Under the pieces are notes generated by a model. It was given only the letters and a program-made list of their open reading frames with translations, made no database searches and was not told where the DNA came from. A program made the translations under genes and the position numbers. Positions 9,040 to 17,472 of a stretch of 57,806 nt of DNA are shown one piece after another. The stretch is from Nonomuraea basaltis (GTDB lineage: Bacteria > Actinomycetota > Actinomycetes > Streptosporangiales > Streptosporangiaceae), in assembly GCF_005893125.1 (NCBI RefSeq), contig NZ_VCJS01000071.1, forward strand, positions 1 to 57,806, in the 5' to 3' direction. Every line of letters starts with the position of its first letter. Position 1 is the first letter of the stretch.

Positions 9040-10206
9040 TCAGGTCTTCCCCGGCACCGTGTCCAGCAGTGACGCCTGCGCCAGGTACGCCCGCGTCGCG
9101 TCGGGGTCGCCGGCGATCGCCCGCAATCCCGCCATGGCCGCGGCCAGCCTGGCGCTGTCGCGCTCGCGCACGCCTGCCAGCCGCGTCTCGCCGCGCGGGA
9201 TCACCCGCTGCATCAGCACCGAGCGCCGCCGCCAGGCCCACGCCTCCAGCGCGGCGGGCGGGGCGAAGCCGCCGAGCACGGCCGCGATCACCTGGCCGAC
9301 CTCGGCCGCGTCGTGGATGCCGGCGTTCATGTTCAGCCCGCCGACCGTGGAGGTCAGGTGCGCGGCGTCACCGACGAACATGACCCGCCCGCACCGGTAC
9401 GACGTCAGCACGCCCCTGGACAGCCCGAACCGGTCCGCGCCCGTCACGTGGATCGGCCCGCTGGCCCCTGGGAGGGCCCGGCGGACCAGCAGCGACAGGT
9501 TCGCCGGTGACAGCGGCTCGTGCGAGTCGACGGGGATCTTGAAGATGATCCGCCAGTGGTCGGGCAGCGCCAGCAGGGTGCACGACTGCTGCACGTCCCG
9601 CACGTACGTCAGCGGCGCCAGGCTCGGCAGCAGCCGGTCGAGCGCGGAGTCGGTGAACACCCGCAGCGCCTGCGTCGGATAGCCGGACCTGGGGAACGGC
9701 AGCCCCAGCGAGCCGCGCACCGTGCTGTGCGCGCCGTCGGCGGCGATCATGTACCGGGCCCGCGTCCAGGTGTGGCCGACGCGGACCCGGATGCCTGTGC
9801 CGCCTTCGGCCACGCCGTCCACGCGGGTGCCGAAGCGCACGTCGACGTCGGGGTAGACGCTGAGCGCCGCGAGCAGCAGCGGGGTGAGCGCGGTCTGGTC
9901 GGCGTGGATCCTGAACGGATGCCTGGTCAGGCCGTCCAGCCGGTTCATGCCCATCTCGGCCAGCACGATCCCCGACCGGTCGCGCCACTGCACCCTGTCG
10001 ACCACGCGGCCCTTGGCGACGAGCTGGGAGGCCACGCCGAGCCCGTCGAGCAGGTCGAGCGTGGCGGGGTGGAAGGTACAGGCGCGCGGCTGCCGGCCGA
10101 GCTCGCTCTCGCGCTCCAGCACCGTGACCGGGACCCCCGCCCTGGCCAGCGAGAGCGCCGCGGTCAGCCCCGCGGGTCCCGCTCCGACGACGATGACGCC
10201 GTTCAT
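9040..10206 (-). CDS. FAD-dependent monooxygenase (PHBH-type)
   Basis: A 388-residue flavoprotein of usual length. The N-terminal Rossmann motif GAGPAGLTAALSLARAG starts at residue 8; the family DG motif is present as ADGAHSTVR around 160, and the second FAD motif FVGDAAHLTSTVGGLNMNAG lies near residue 285. Such enzymes hydroxylate aromatic or other ring substrates using NAD(P)H and O2. ATG 10206 overlaps the stop of the racemase-fold gene by 4 bp, so the two are translationally coupled and likely act in one pathway, for example ring opening of an N-heterocycle or aromatic acid. The substrate cannot be read from sequence. A much longer open frame upstream of 10206 is only a shadow of neighbouring genes. 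Confidence 0.88.
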   Translation of the reverse strand: MNGVIVVGAGPAGLTAALSLARAGVPVTVLERESELGRQPRACTFHPATLDLLDGLGVASQLVAKGRVVDRVQWRDRSGIVLAEMGMNRLDGLTRHPFRIHADQTALTPLLLAALSVYPDVDVRFGTRVDGVAEGGTGIRVRVGHTWTRARYMIAADGAHSTVRGSLGLPFPRSGYPTQALRVFTDSALDRLLPSLAPLTYVRDVQQSCTLLALPDHWRIIFKIPVDSHEPLSPANLSLLVRRALPGASGPIHVTGADRFGLSRGVLTSYRCGRVMFVGDAAHLTSTVGGLNMNAGIHDAAEVGQVIAAVLGGFAPPAALEAWAWRRRSVLMQRVIPRGETRLAGVRERDSARLAAAMAGLRAIAGDPDATRAYLAQASLLDTVPGKT

Positions 10207-10952
10207 GCCGGGCGCCTCCCCTGCGCCGCCATGGGGCGGCGGTAGGGCACGCGGCCGAGCGTCACGTGCTGCCCGATGGCCCGCGACAGCGCCCACCAGG
10301 CCGTGCAGAGGTTGGCGGTGAGCAGGAGCCGGTCGTTGCCGGTGCTGAGCGGCCCGAGCACGGGCAGCGTGGCCATGCCGGTGCCGGTGAACAGCAGCAC
10401 CGCGTCCGCCGGCAGCTCCGCGAGCTCGACCTGGGTGATCAGCTCGGCGGGGGTGACCGCGTACGACGAGTAGCCGTCCTTGGCGCGTACCTGCACCACC
10501 TGGGTGACGTTCAGGCCGGCCGTCTTCCAGAACCGCTCGGCCAGCTCCGTCAGCCACGGCTGGTACGGCGACACCAGCACGATGTCGCCCACCCCGACGT
10601 GCTCCATCGCCTCGCGCGTGGCCAGCGTGGCCGAGGCGAACGGCACTCCGGCCGCGGCGCTCAGCTCGGCGCACTGGTCGCGGTCCTCGTCGGGGCCGAG
10701 CAGGTAGCGGGGCTCGCTGCAGGCCATGACCATCGCGCTCAGCGGCAGGCCGTCGAACGCGTGCATCATGACGGGCAGATCCTCGTTGAAGCTCTCCAGC
10801 CGTTCGGCCAGGGGCAGCCCGGGCCGAACGGGGAAGCGGGTGACGTGCATGTCGGCCCGCGATCCGAGCAGGCGGGTCAGTTCTGGCTCCGCCGACGGGT
10901 TCGCGGGCGCGACGATCACGCCCACCCTGCGGCTCACCGCACCGGTGCGCAT
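10203..10952 (-). CDS. Maleate isomerase / arylmalonate decarboxylase family (Asp/Glu racemase fold)
   Basis: A 249-residue protein of the length of maleate cis-trans isomerases and arylmalonate decarboxylases. The N-terminus RRVGVIVAPANPSAEPEL matches the start of the first Rossmann-like half. The two cysteines expected at the active site fit VMACSEPRYL (about residue 81) and NLCTAWW (about residue 222). It is downstream of three small unknown genes and overlaps the FAD monooxygenase start by 4 bp. A maleate isomerase next to a flavin monooxygenase recalls nicotinate-type catabolism, where maleamate and maleate are late intermediates, but the other genes of that pathway are absent here. Confidence 0.8.
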   Translation of the reverse strand: MRTGAVSRRVGVIVAPANPSAEPELTRLLGSRADMHVTRFPVRPGLPLAERLESFNEDLPVMMHAFDGLPLSAMVMACSEPRYLLGPDEDRDQCAELSAAAGVPFASATLATREAMEHVGVGDIVLVSPYQPWLTELAERFWKTAGLNVTQVVQVRAKDGYSSYAVTPAELITQVELAELPADAVLLFTGTGMATLPVLGPLSTGNDRLLLTANLCTAWWALSRAIGQHVTLGRVPYRRPMAAQGRRPA

Positions 10953-10984
10953 GGGTCTCCTCCTGCGAGGGGGAAGGACGGGAT

Positions 10985-11188
10985 TCAGGAGGCGCGGTGC
11001 CGCAGCGCCTGGTCGATCTCGGTGATGGCCTGGACGGACACCTTGCGGATGCGGCGCAGTCGATGCACGGTACGCGCGGAGCCCGCCTCGTCCTGGTCCT
11101 CGCCCCAGGACGGCGGCGGCGCGCCGGGCCGTGCGCCGCGTGCGTGGACTTCGTGTGGTTGTGACCTGTGCATCTCGTCGGCGAGCAT
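10985..11188 (-). CDS. Hypothetical 67-residue basic protein
   Basis: A short gene between the 205-residue membrane protein (12 bp upstream) and the racemase-fold gene (32 bp downstream). AGGAG six bases before ATG 11188 supports translation. The protein has no membrane segment; it is polar, His/Pro-rich in the first half and basic with an amphipathic stretch (RLRRIRKVSVQAITEIDQAL) in the second half. I do not recognise a family. The tight spacing argues for co-transcription with the two enzymes. It could be a small regulator, a partner of the membrane protein, or a peptide precursor; none of these is supported by a known motif. Confidence 0.55.
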   Translation of the reverse strand: MLADEMHRSQPHEVHARGARPGAPPPSWGEDQDEAGSARTVHRLRRIRKVSVQAITEIDQALRHRAS

Positions 11189-11200
11189 GTTCGCTCCTGT

Positions 11201-11818
11201 CTATCGCGGGTTGACGACTCGGGAGTCGCTGGCGTCGAAGCGGGCCGGGGCCGCGCCTCGCATCTGGTCGAACAGGTCGCGCGGCCCGGCGAGGAGCCGG
11301 CGTGGCGTCGCCGGCTCCTCTTCCGCCGCGCGTTGAGATCGATGTTCGGTCTCATGGCCCGACGCCCCGGCGACCCGCACCAGCGCCGTGGCGGCGAGCA
11401 AGACGGCGGCCATCAGGGCGGCCACCGGCACGGAGGCGTGCGCGGGCACCGGCCGCCGCGGCGGCCGGTCGATCAGTACCGTGGCGCCCGTCACGCCGAT
11501 CGCCCCACCCAGCATCACCCTCGTGCCGATGGCGCCGATCCCGGCCGCGCGCCGCCGGCGCGCGGCCTCCGGTGCCCCGGCAGGCGGCACCGCGAACGCG
11601 TCCGCACACCCCAGCGGACGCGAAGGAAGCCGGCCCCAGGCGCTACCCCTCGAGCTGGCCAGCACGCCAGCCGCTACCGCGCTGGCCAACAACACCGCGC
11701 CGACTAGGTCGGGCACGTGCCGCACGGTGCCGGGGGGGTGGGGAAGCGCCGGGGCCAGCGCTAATGGGGCCCGCGCGCGGAACCGCGCGAGCGAGAGGGG
11801 GAGCATCATCGGCTTCAT
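11201..11818 (-). CDS. Hypothetical membrane protein, 205 residues
   Basis: ATG 11818 overlaps the stop of the upstream gene by 4 bp (ATGA), which fixes the start and implies coupled translation. Hydrophobic segments are seen at about residues 38-55 (LVGAVLLASAVAAGVLA), 100-118 (MLGGAIGVTGATVLI) and 128-150 (VPVAALMAAVLLAATALV), so about three helices are expected. The C-terminal 50 residues are charged and probably cytoplasmic. No family recognised. It belongs to a five-gene minus-strand run that ends in the FAD monooxygenase. Confidence 0.65.
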   Translation of the reverse strand: MKPMMLPLSLARFRARAPLALAPALPHPPGTVRHVPDLVGAVLLASAVAAGVLASSRGSAWGRLPSRPLGCADAFAVPPAGAPEAARRRRAAGIGAIGTRVMLGGAIGVTGATVLIDRPPRRPVPAHASVPVAALMAAVLLAATALVRVAGASGHETEHRSQRAAEEEPATPRRLLAGPRDLFDQMRGAAPARFDASDSRVVNPR

Positions 11819-12546
11819 CGCGCCGTCCCCGCGCTCAGGGCCATGTTGGGCACGCTGACGCAGACCATGCGCTCCGTCAGCCCGGCCCTCTGTGCTGATA
11901 CACGCAGGCCAGAGGCGCGCGACCTGGCCGGCACCGCACCACCGGCCACCGCGCGCGCGACCTTGGAGGCGAGCGCGAGATGCTCGCCGCAGCGACGGCT
12001 CACCTTGGCCTCCAGCCCGGCCACCTGGGCCAGCCTGAGCCTCAGCGGCTCCAGTGACGACCCGCGTTCGAGGCCGCCGAGATCGGCCAGCCGGGCGGGC
12101 CAGCGCAGCGCGTCGCCGCAGCGAGCTTCCACCTCGGCCGGAAGCTCCTCTACCGGGAACTCCGCGTGGCGCAGCCGGGTGGCGATCATGACGGCCATGA
12201 ACGCCGTCTTGTCGAAGTCGGCGAGCCGTCCCGCGAGGGCCGCGCTCAGCATCCTGGCACGGTGGCTCAGGCAAACCGCACTCCACCCGAGCAACAGCAG
12301 CCGATCAGGGCCCGTCTCCGTGTGCCAGCCGGACAGCCGCAGCTCGCGGGCCATCCGGTGGTAGAAGCGCCAACGGTGACGGGGGCTGTCCAGCCAGACC
12401 TGGACCCCGCCCAGCGGCAGGCTCGCGACCTGGACGCCCGCCCCTGCCACGGGGCCGGCGACACGCGCGCAGATGCGCTGGACCACCTGCTCCTGGCTGG
12501 GAGAGACCGGATCGTCGATGAACCAGGAACCGCCCGATGAATCCAT
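11815..12546 (-). CDS. Hypothetical protein, first gene of the racemase/monooxygenase operon
   Basis: A 243-residue soluble protein. ATG 12546 has GGAGG five bases upstream; a GTG at 12552 would lie inside that ribosome site, so the shorter form is preferred. The chain is alpha-helical in character with basic C-terminal third, and contains WLDSPRHRWRFYHRMAREL and several Cys residues but no motif I recognise. It leads the operon and faces the divergent tandem-HTH regulator across 229 bp, so that regulator may control it. Function unknown. Confidence 0.65.
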   Translation of the reverse strand: MDSSGGSWFIDDPVSPSQEQVVQRICARVAGPVAGAGVQVASLPLGGVQVWLDSPRHRWRFYHRMARELRLSGWHTETGPDRLLLLGWSAVCLSHRARMLSAALAGRLADFDKTAFMAVMIATRLRHAEFPVEELPAEVEARCGDALRWPARLADLGGLERGSSLEPLRLRLAQVAGLEAKVSRRCGEHLALASKVARAVAGGAVPARSRASGLRVSAQRAGLTERMVCVSVPNMALSAGTAR

Positions 12547-12775
12547 GGTCACCTCCGGCCACCTCCTCGCTGGGGAATCGCTCCAGAACCGCCTGACTGT
12601 TAAGCCTCAGTTACCACTTGCTCCGATAGTCCGCTTATAACGGAGGCTATGTCAACTGACAGTTTCCGCATATGTTGATACCTGACCGCGTGGCAGAGCT
12701 TGCCCGCATGGCAAGGGGACAGTGGGGCCCGCGTCCCTTACGCTGGAAAAGTTCACGGGCGGTAGGAGGTGTGCC
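12547..12775. promoter_or_regulatory. Divergent promoter region
   Basis: This gap separates the minus-strand operon from the plus-strand XRE regulator and is more AT-rich than its surroundings around 12590-12680, with TATAAC-like and TATGTT-like hexamers. It should hold both promoters. I could not define an operator. Confidence 0.45.
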
Positions 12776-14032
12776 GTGGCGAACTTCGCCGAGCGGCTCG
12801 ATCTCGCGCTGACCAAGCGCGGCTTCACCGGCGCGCAGGTCGCCTTCGCCTTGACGGAGGCCGGCATCCCCATCACCCGTGCGTACGTCAGCCAGCTGCG
12901 CACCGGCAAGCAGACCAACCCGACGCTCCAGGTGCTCCGGGCGCTGGCCTCCTGTCTGCAGGTGAGCGTCGGCTGGCTGGTCGGCGACGACTACCTGGAG
13001 TCAGGCGCCGCGGAGGACCTGCAGCTGCGGGCGGCCACGATCGGCCTGGCCGCCTCGGGGCTGTCGGAGAGCTCCCTGAGCGTCCTGCGCGGCGTGGTCG
13101 AGCTCGCCCGCAAGGCCGAGGGCCTGCCCGACGAGCCCGAGCCCAGCTCCGACATCCCCGACGCCGCCGCGCCGCTGAGCGGGCCGCAGCGCCGGGCGCT
13201 CGGCCGGCGGCTGCACGGTCTGCGGCTGGCCGCGGAGCTGTCCGTGGAGCAGGTCGAGACCGCGATCGGCAGGGGCGCGGCCGCCATCCCCGCCGTCGAG
13301 GAGGGCCGCATCGCGCCGGCGCCGATCACCGTCGAGCGCCTGCTCACCGTCTACGGCGTAGCCTCGCCGCCGATCCGCGAATACGTGCTGTCGCTGGCCA
13401 GGGGCGAGCGCGAGGCCGCCTGGTACGACGCGCAGTCCGTGCCCGTCTGGCTGGCCACCACCTACGCGCTGGAGCAGCGGGCCACGCTGATCCGCACCTT
13501 CCACACCCAGTTCGTCCCGCCGCTGCTGCAGACCGAGGAATATGCCAGGGCGGCGGTCACCGTGGCCGGGCCCGCCACCCTCGGGCAGCCGACGGTCGAC
13601 GAGGCGCTCGCCCTCGTGCTGGCCAGGCAGGAGGCGCTGGCCCGCGACAGCGGGGTCGTGGTGTGGGCGGTGATCGACGAGAGCGTCCTGTTGCGCTCGA
13701 TCGTCGGGCGGCACGTCCAGCTACGCCAGCTCGAGATGCTCATGGACCATGCCAAGCGGCCCAACGTCTCGCTGCACGTCGTCCCGATGGACGACCCCGC
13801 CTACGTGCCGCGCACCGGTCCGTTCACGCTCTGGCGCTTCGCCGAGGCGTTCGAGTCCGACATCGCCTGCGCGCACGGCATCGAGGGCGACGAGCTGATC
13901 ATCGACACCGCCACGGTGGAGGCGTACCACCAGGCGTTCACGAAGTTGTCGGTGACGACGACCACCCGCGAAGAGACCTTCGAGGTGCTGAATTTCCACC
14001 GTGAAAGGCTCTCGCGTTCGCTCGGAAAGTGA
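12776..14032 (+). CDS. XRE-family regulator with two HTH regions and DUF5753
   Basis: A 418-residue protein. GTG 12776 is chosen because AGGAGG (12764-12769) lies six bases before it. Residues about 5-70 are a Cro/CI-type HTH resembling mycobacterial EspR-like domains (TRAYVSQLRTGKQTNPTLQ). Residues about 135-200 form a second, diverged HTH (RLHGLRLAAELSVEQVETA ... VEEGR). Residues about 215-410 are the DUF5753 domain, with the usual QFVPPLLQTEEYARA and VVPMDD motifs. DUF5753 regulators are common in actinomycetes and often act on nearby small genes; here the divergent operon or the downstream methyltransferase are candidate targets. Family members usually carry one HTH, so the doubled arrangement is less usual. 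Confidence 0.85.
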   Translation: MANFAERLDLALTKRGFTGAQVAFALTEAGIPITRAYVSQLRTGKQTNPTLQVLRALASCLQVSVGWLVGDDYLESGAAEDLQLRAATIGLAASGLSESSLSVLRGVVELARKAEGLPDEPEPSSDIPDAAAPLSGPQRRALGRRLHGLRLAAELSVEQVETAIGRGAAAIPAVEEGRIAPAPITVERLLTVYGVASPPIREYVLSLARGEREAAWYDAQSVPVWLATTYALEQRATLIRTFHTQFVPPLLQTEEYARAAVTVAGPATLGQPTVDEALALVLARQEALARDSGVVVWAVIDESVLLRSIVGRHVQLRQLEMLMDHAKRPNVSLHVVPMDDPAYVPRTGPFTLWRFAEAFESDIACAHGIEGDELIIDTATVEAYHQAFTKLSVTTTTREETFEVLNFHRERLSRSLGK

Positions 14033-14215
14033 TCTCTTTCCCGGATAAATGATCGTTATGCGCGGTGGACGGTTACCCACATATACCCAAAACTGATGGG
14101 TTTTCGGCTTGTCTTCTCGCGTGTAGCGAGGATCATATGGTCTGGGTCATCGAGTGGGGTCCGCAAGGATCAGCTTTTCCCGAGATAGTGGGCGAGGGGA
14201 AAGGGGCAACACTCA

Positions 14216-15049
14216 ATGCGTCAGCGTGCCATCCGAAACCTGGCGAAGCTGGAGATGACCCAAGCAAGTGTCACCCGGGTTCTCGACGCCGCCGCGGGTG
14301 GAAAGAACAATTTCGTGGCGGACAGAGACGCAGTGCGCCGCTACGACCAGGCCGCTCCGATCGTGACGACGGCCGCGCGGGCCGTGCTCGAATATGTGTG
14401 CCGTGTGGTCCGTCATCTGGCGATCGAGGGTGTGGATCAGTTCGTGATCGTCGGCAGTGGCGTCCCCAGCGGCCTGCCCGCGGGCGGGCAGTTGCACGAC
14501 GTGGCCCGTGACGCCCTGGTCGCCTCGGTGCCCCGGGTCGTGTACGTGGAAAGCGATCCGATGGTGCTGGCCGGAGCGAGGGCGACCATCGAGCCCGTCA
14601 CCGATCTCGTACGCGTTGTAGAGGGCGACGTACGCGAGATCGACGACGTGCTCGACGACCGGGTCCTGCAGACGTTCCTTGACTGGGACCGGCCGATGGC
14701 CGTGCTGCTGCTGTCGGCCCACAGCCTGAACGACGACGAGTTCTTCCATTACGTGATCAAGCGGATCAGACAGGCGGTGCCGGAAGGCAGTTACCTGTCG
14801 TTGCTGCAGACCACGTTCGACGCCATCCCGCCGGAGTTGCTTCCCGCCATTCATGACCTGCTGGCGATGACGCTGCCCGGTCACGCGATTCGCGCACGGG
14901 AGGAGGTTGAGGCGTTGCTCGGAGATCTGGTGCTGGTAGATCCGGGATTGGTGTGGGTTCCGGAATGGCGGCCGAATGGCCACGACACCGCCTGCCTTGA
15001 TCAGCCGAGCTCATCCGGCAATTACGGCGCCGTGGCATGCATTCCGTGA
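14216..15049 (+). CDS. SAM-dependent methyltransferase of the DUF574 family
   Basis: A 277-residue protein of the actinobacterial S-adenosyl methyltransferase (DUF574) family. RVLDAAAGGKNNFVADR at residues 15-31 is the family hallmark, followed by the Rossmann core with GSGVPSG (about 78-85) and the acidic VYVESDP (about 110-116). Substrate unknown for the family. DUF574 genes are often found near XRE/DUF397 regulators, which fits the DUF5753 regulator 184 bp upstream. The start ATG 14216 has a GGGG-rich ribosome site. It converges with the reductase-transporter gene, only 6 bp apart. Confidence 0.85.
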   Translation: MRQRAIRNLAKLEMTQASVTRVLDAAAGGKNNFVADRDAVRRYDQAAPIVTTAARAVLEYVCRVVRHLAIEGVDQFVIVGSGVPSGLPAGGQLHDVARDALVASVPRVVYVESDPMVLAGARATIEPVTDLVRVVEGDVREIDDVLDDRVLQTFLDWDRPMAVLLLSAHSLNDDEFFHYVIKRIRQAVPEGSYLSLLQTTFDAIPPELLPAIHDLLAMTLPGHAIRAREEVEALLGDLVLVDPGLVWVPEWRPNGHDTACLDQPSSSGNYGAVACIP

Positions 15050-15055
15050 GAACAG

Positions 15056-17326
15056 TTATGCCTCGGCGGTCGTTATAGAGGGTTCGGCTGGTCCGCCGGC
15101 CGAGCCCTTGGCCGGCTCCACGCCGAACGCGAGCACCGCGAGCACGGCCAGCACGAGGGGCACCGCCCCGAGCAGCGCCGTCGTGCCGATGGAGGGTGCC
15201 GTCGCGCCCGCGACCAGCACGGCGGTGACGGCGACGCCGCCGAACTTGCCCATGCCGGCCGACAGCCCGGAGCCGCGTGAGCGCACCCGGGTCGGGTAGA
15301 TCTCCGAGCTGTAGGCGGCCAGCACCGCCGCGATCGCCGCGGTCCCGACGATCGGCCCGGCCAGCAACGGGTAGATCCACCCATCCTGCGCCAGCGTCTC
15401 GCCCGAGAACGACAGCACCACCAGGGCCGCGCCGACCAGCGCTGTCAGCGTGAGGATCGTTTTCTTGGCGCTCCACAGTCCGTACATGGCGGCCGAGATG
15501 AAGATCAGCGGCAGGCCCAGCAGCGTCGAGTCGCGCAGCGCGCGGGCGGCGGTCTGCTGGTCGAGGCCGAGCCGCTGCAGGTTCGACGGGATCCACAGCT
15601 GGAAGCCGTACGTGACCAGGCCGATGCTCAGCCCCAGGACGACGATGGCCGTCGTGAGCCCGGTGAACGGGCGGCGGAACAGCCGCGAGTAACCGCCGTC
15701 GTGCTCGTCGGCGACCCGCTCGACGTCCTCGGCGGAGACCGCGGCGGCGCCGTACCTCGCCATGACGGCGCGGGCCTCGGCGTCGCGGCCGTGCGCGAAC
15801 AGGAATCGCGGTGACTCGGGGATGAAGCGGTTGAGCAGGATCAGGAGCACCCCGGTCGGCAGGCCGACCAGCCACAGCACCCGCCAGGAGAACTCGGGCA
15901 CCAGCGCTTCCGACAGCCAGCTCGCCGCGAGGAAGGCGACGGCCAGGTTGCCGCCGATCAGCACCATCACCCAGCCCTTGTGCCGCGGTGGGATCGTCTC
16001 GGCCAGCAGCGAGAACGCGATCGGCAGCATGCCGCCCGCGCCCAGCCCCATGGCCAGGCACATGGCCAGGTTCCACCCGAAGTCCGGCATGACGCCGCAG
16101 ATGGCGGTGCCGATGAACAGCACCCCGGCGAACAGGATCGACGGCTTGCGGCCGATCTTGTCGCCCATCCAGCCCCACAGGATCGAGCCGAGCACGGTCC
16201 CGGTCAGGCCCGCCAGCGGCAGCAACGCGACGGGCAGCTCGCCGGCCGGGTCGAACGGCTTCAGGCCGTATTCCTTGGCCATCTCGGGCGCGACGAAGCC
16301 GAGCGTGATCGGCTTCATGGCGTCGATCACCACGGCGATCGACATGACCACGATGAGCCCGATGTGGGCGGGGCGCATCGGCGCGTCGTCCAACGCGCGC
16401 ACCCGCACCTCGCCGGCCGGCTTGGCCTTGAACGCGCCCGGTGGCACCAGCCCGTACGCGGTGACGGCCGGGTTGCGGGCACCCGGGATCACCACCGAGA
16501 CCCCCTCCTGGTCCAGGATCCAGCGGAGCGCGAACTGGGCCATCGTCACGCCAGAAGGCACCAGCGGCGCCAGGCGGCGGACCGCCTCCAGTCCGGTGGA
16601 GAAGTCCACGCCCGAGAAGGTCTCCCCGACGTCGAACGCCTCCCCCTGCCGGTTGTAATTACGGTGATCGTCCGGCGCGAACGTCGTGTGCTCGTCGTAC
16701 CGGCCGGACAGCAGGCCGCTGGCCAGCGGGACCCGGGCGATGATGCCCACCCCGGCCGCCCGCGCGGCGGGCAGGACCTGCTCCAGGGGCTTGAGGCGGA
16801 ACGCGTTCAGGATGATCTGCACGGTCGCCACTCCCGGCCGGGCGATCGCGGTCAGCGCCTCCTCGCACGTCTCCACGCTGACCCCGTACGCGGCGATCTT
16901 CTCCTCGGCCACGAGCGTGTCGAGGGCGTCGAACACGGCGTCCGCCGAGTACACCGGCGTCGGCGGGCAGTGCAGCTGGACCAGGTCGATCGTGTCCACC
17001 CCGAGGTTCTGGCGGGAGCGCTCGTTCCAGGCACGGAAGTTGGACATCACGTAGTTCGAGGGGATCTGCTCCAGCCGGCGACCCATCTTGGTGGCCACGG
17101 TGAGCTCGGGACGGCCCTTGGCGAAGCGGCCGACGGTCTGCTCGCTGCGCCCGTCGCCGTACACGTCGGCGGTGTCGATGAAGGTGACGCCCGCGTCCAC
17201 GGCGGCGTCCAGCGTGGCCAAGGCCTCCTCCTCGGAGACCTCGCCCCAGTCGGCGCCGAGCTGCCAGGCGCCGAGCCCGACCACGCCGACCTGACGTCCA
17301 GTACGCCCCAATATGCGGTTTTCCAT
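15056..17326 (-). CDS. Aldo/keto reductase fused in frame to an MFS transporter
   Basis: One 756-residue ORF. Residues 1-287 are an aldo/keto reductase with the full catalytic tetrad: Asp51 and Tyr56 (DTADVYG), Lys80 (ATKMG) and His119 (LVQLHC). The reductase stops right after the IPGARNPA motif, so the last 30-40 residues of a normal AKR (cofactor-binding C-terminal helices) are missing. After a linker, residues about 320-740 form a 12-helix major facilitator of the sugar/organic-acid type, with GWMGDKIGRKP, IPESPRFL and SSEIYPTRVRSRG motifs. An internal ATG at 16378 could start the transporter alone but lacks a ribosome site. Either a true fusion or two genes joined by an in-frame deletion or assembly error. 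Confidence 0.85.
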   Translation of the reverse strand: MENRILGRTGRQVGVVGLGAWQLGADWGEVSEEEALATLDAAVDAGVTFIDTADVYGDGRSEQTVGRFAKGRPELTVATKMGRRLEQIPSNYVMSNFRAWNERSRQNLGVDTIDLVQLHCPPTPVYSADAVFDALDTLVAEEKIAAYGVSVETCEEALTAIARPGVATVQIILNAFRLKPLEQVLPAARAAGVGIIARVPLASGLLSGRYDEHTTFAPDDHRNYNRQGEAFDVGETFSGVDFSTGLEAVRRLAPLVPSGVTMAQFALRWILDQEGVSVVIPGARNPAVTAYGLVPPGAFKAKPAGEVRVRALDDAPMRPAHIGLIVVMSIAVVIDAMKPITLGFVAPEMAKEYGLKPFDPAGELPVALLPLAGLTGTVLGSILWGWMGDKIGRKPSILFAGVLFIGTAICGVMPDFGWNLAMCLAMGLGAGGMLPIAFSLLAETIPPRHKGWVMVLIGGNLAVAFLAASWLSEALVPEFSWRVLWLVGLPTGVLLILLNRFIPESPRFLFAHGRDAEARAVMARYGAAAVSAEDVERVADEHDGGYSRLFRRPFTGLTTAIVVLGLSIGLVTYGFQLWIPSNLQRLGLDQQTAARALRDSTLLGLPLIFISAAMYGLWSAKKTILTLTALVGAALVVLSFSGETLAQDGWIYPLLAGPIVGTAAIAAVLAAYSSEIYPTRVRSRGSGLSAGMGKFGGVAVTAVLVAGATAPSIGTTALLGAVPLVLAVLAVLAFGVEPAKGSAGGPAEPSITTAEA

Positions 17327-17472
17327 GGTCAGGCTCGCTTTCCCAGTCCGTCACTGTAGGGCTCGTATTCCACCACAGGACCGCGCGCTCCTCTCAATTG
17401 AGTAGGGGTCTACTCATGCCCGCGGCGTCCGGCACGCCTAGCGTCGGGACCCGACGGCAAGCGGAGGTGGCG

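Noticed and set aside
9040..11355. 771-codon frame joining the FAD monooxygenase to upstream DNA
   Set aside because: The upstream 380 codons are the shadow of the racemase-fold gene and small ORFs; ATG 10206 overlaps the preceding stop and starts the FAD motif.
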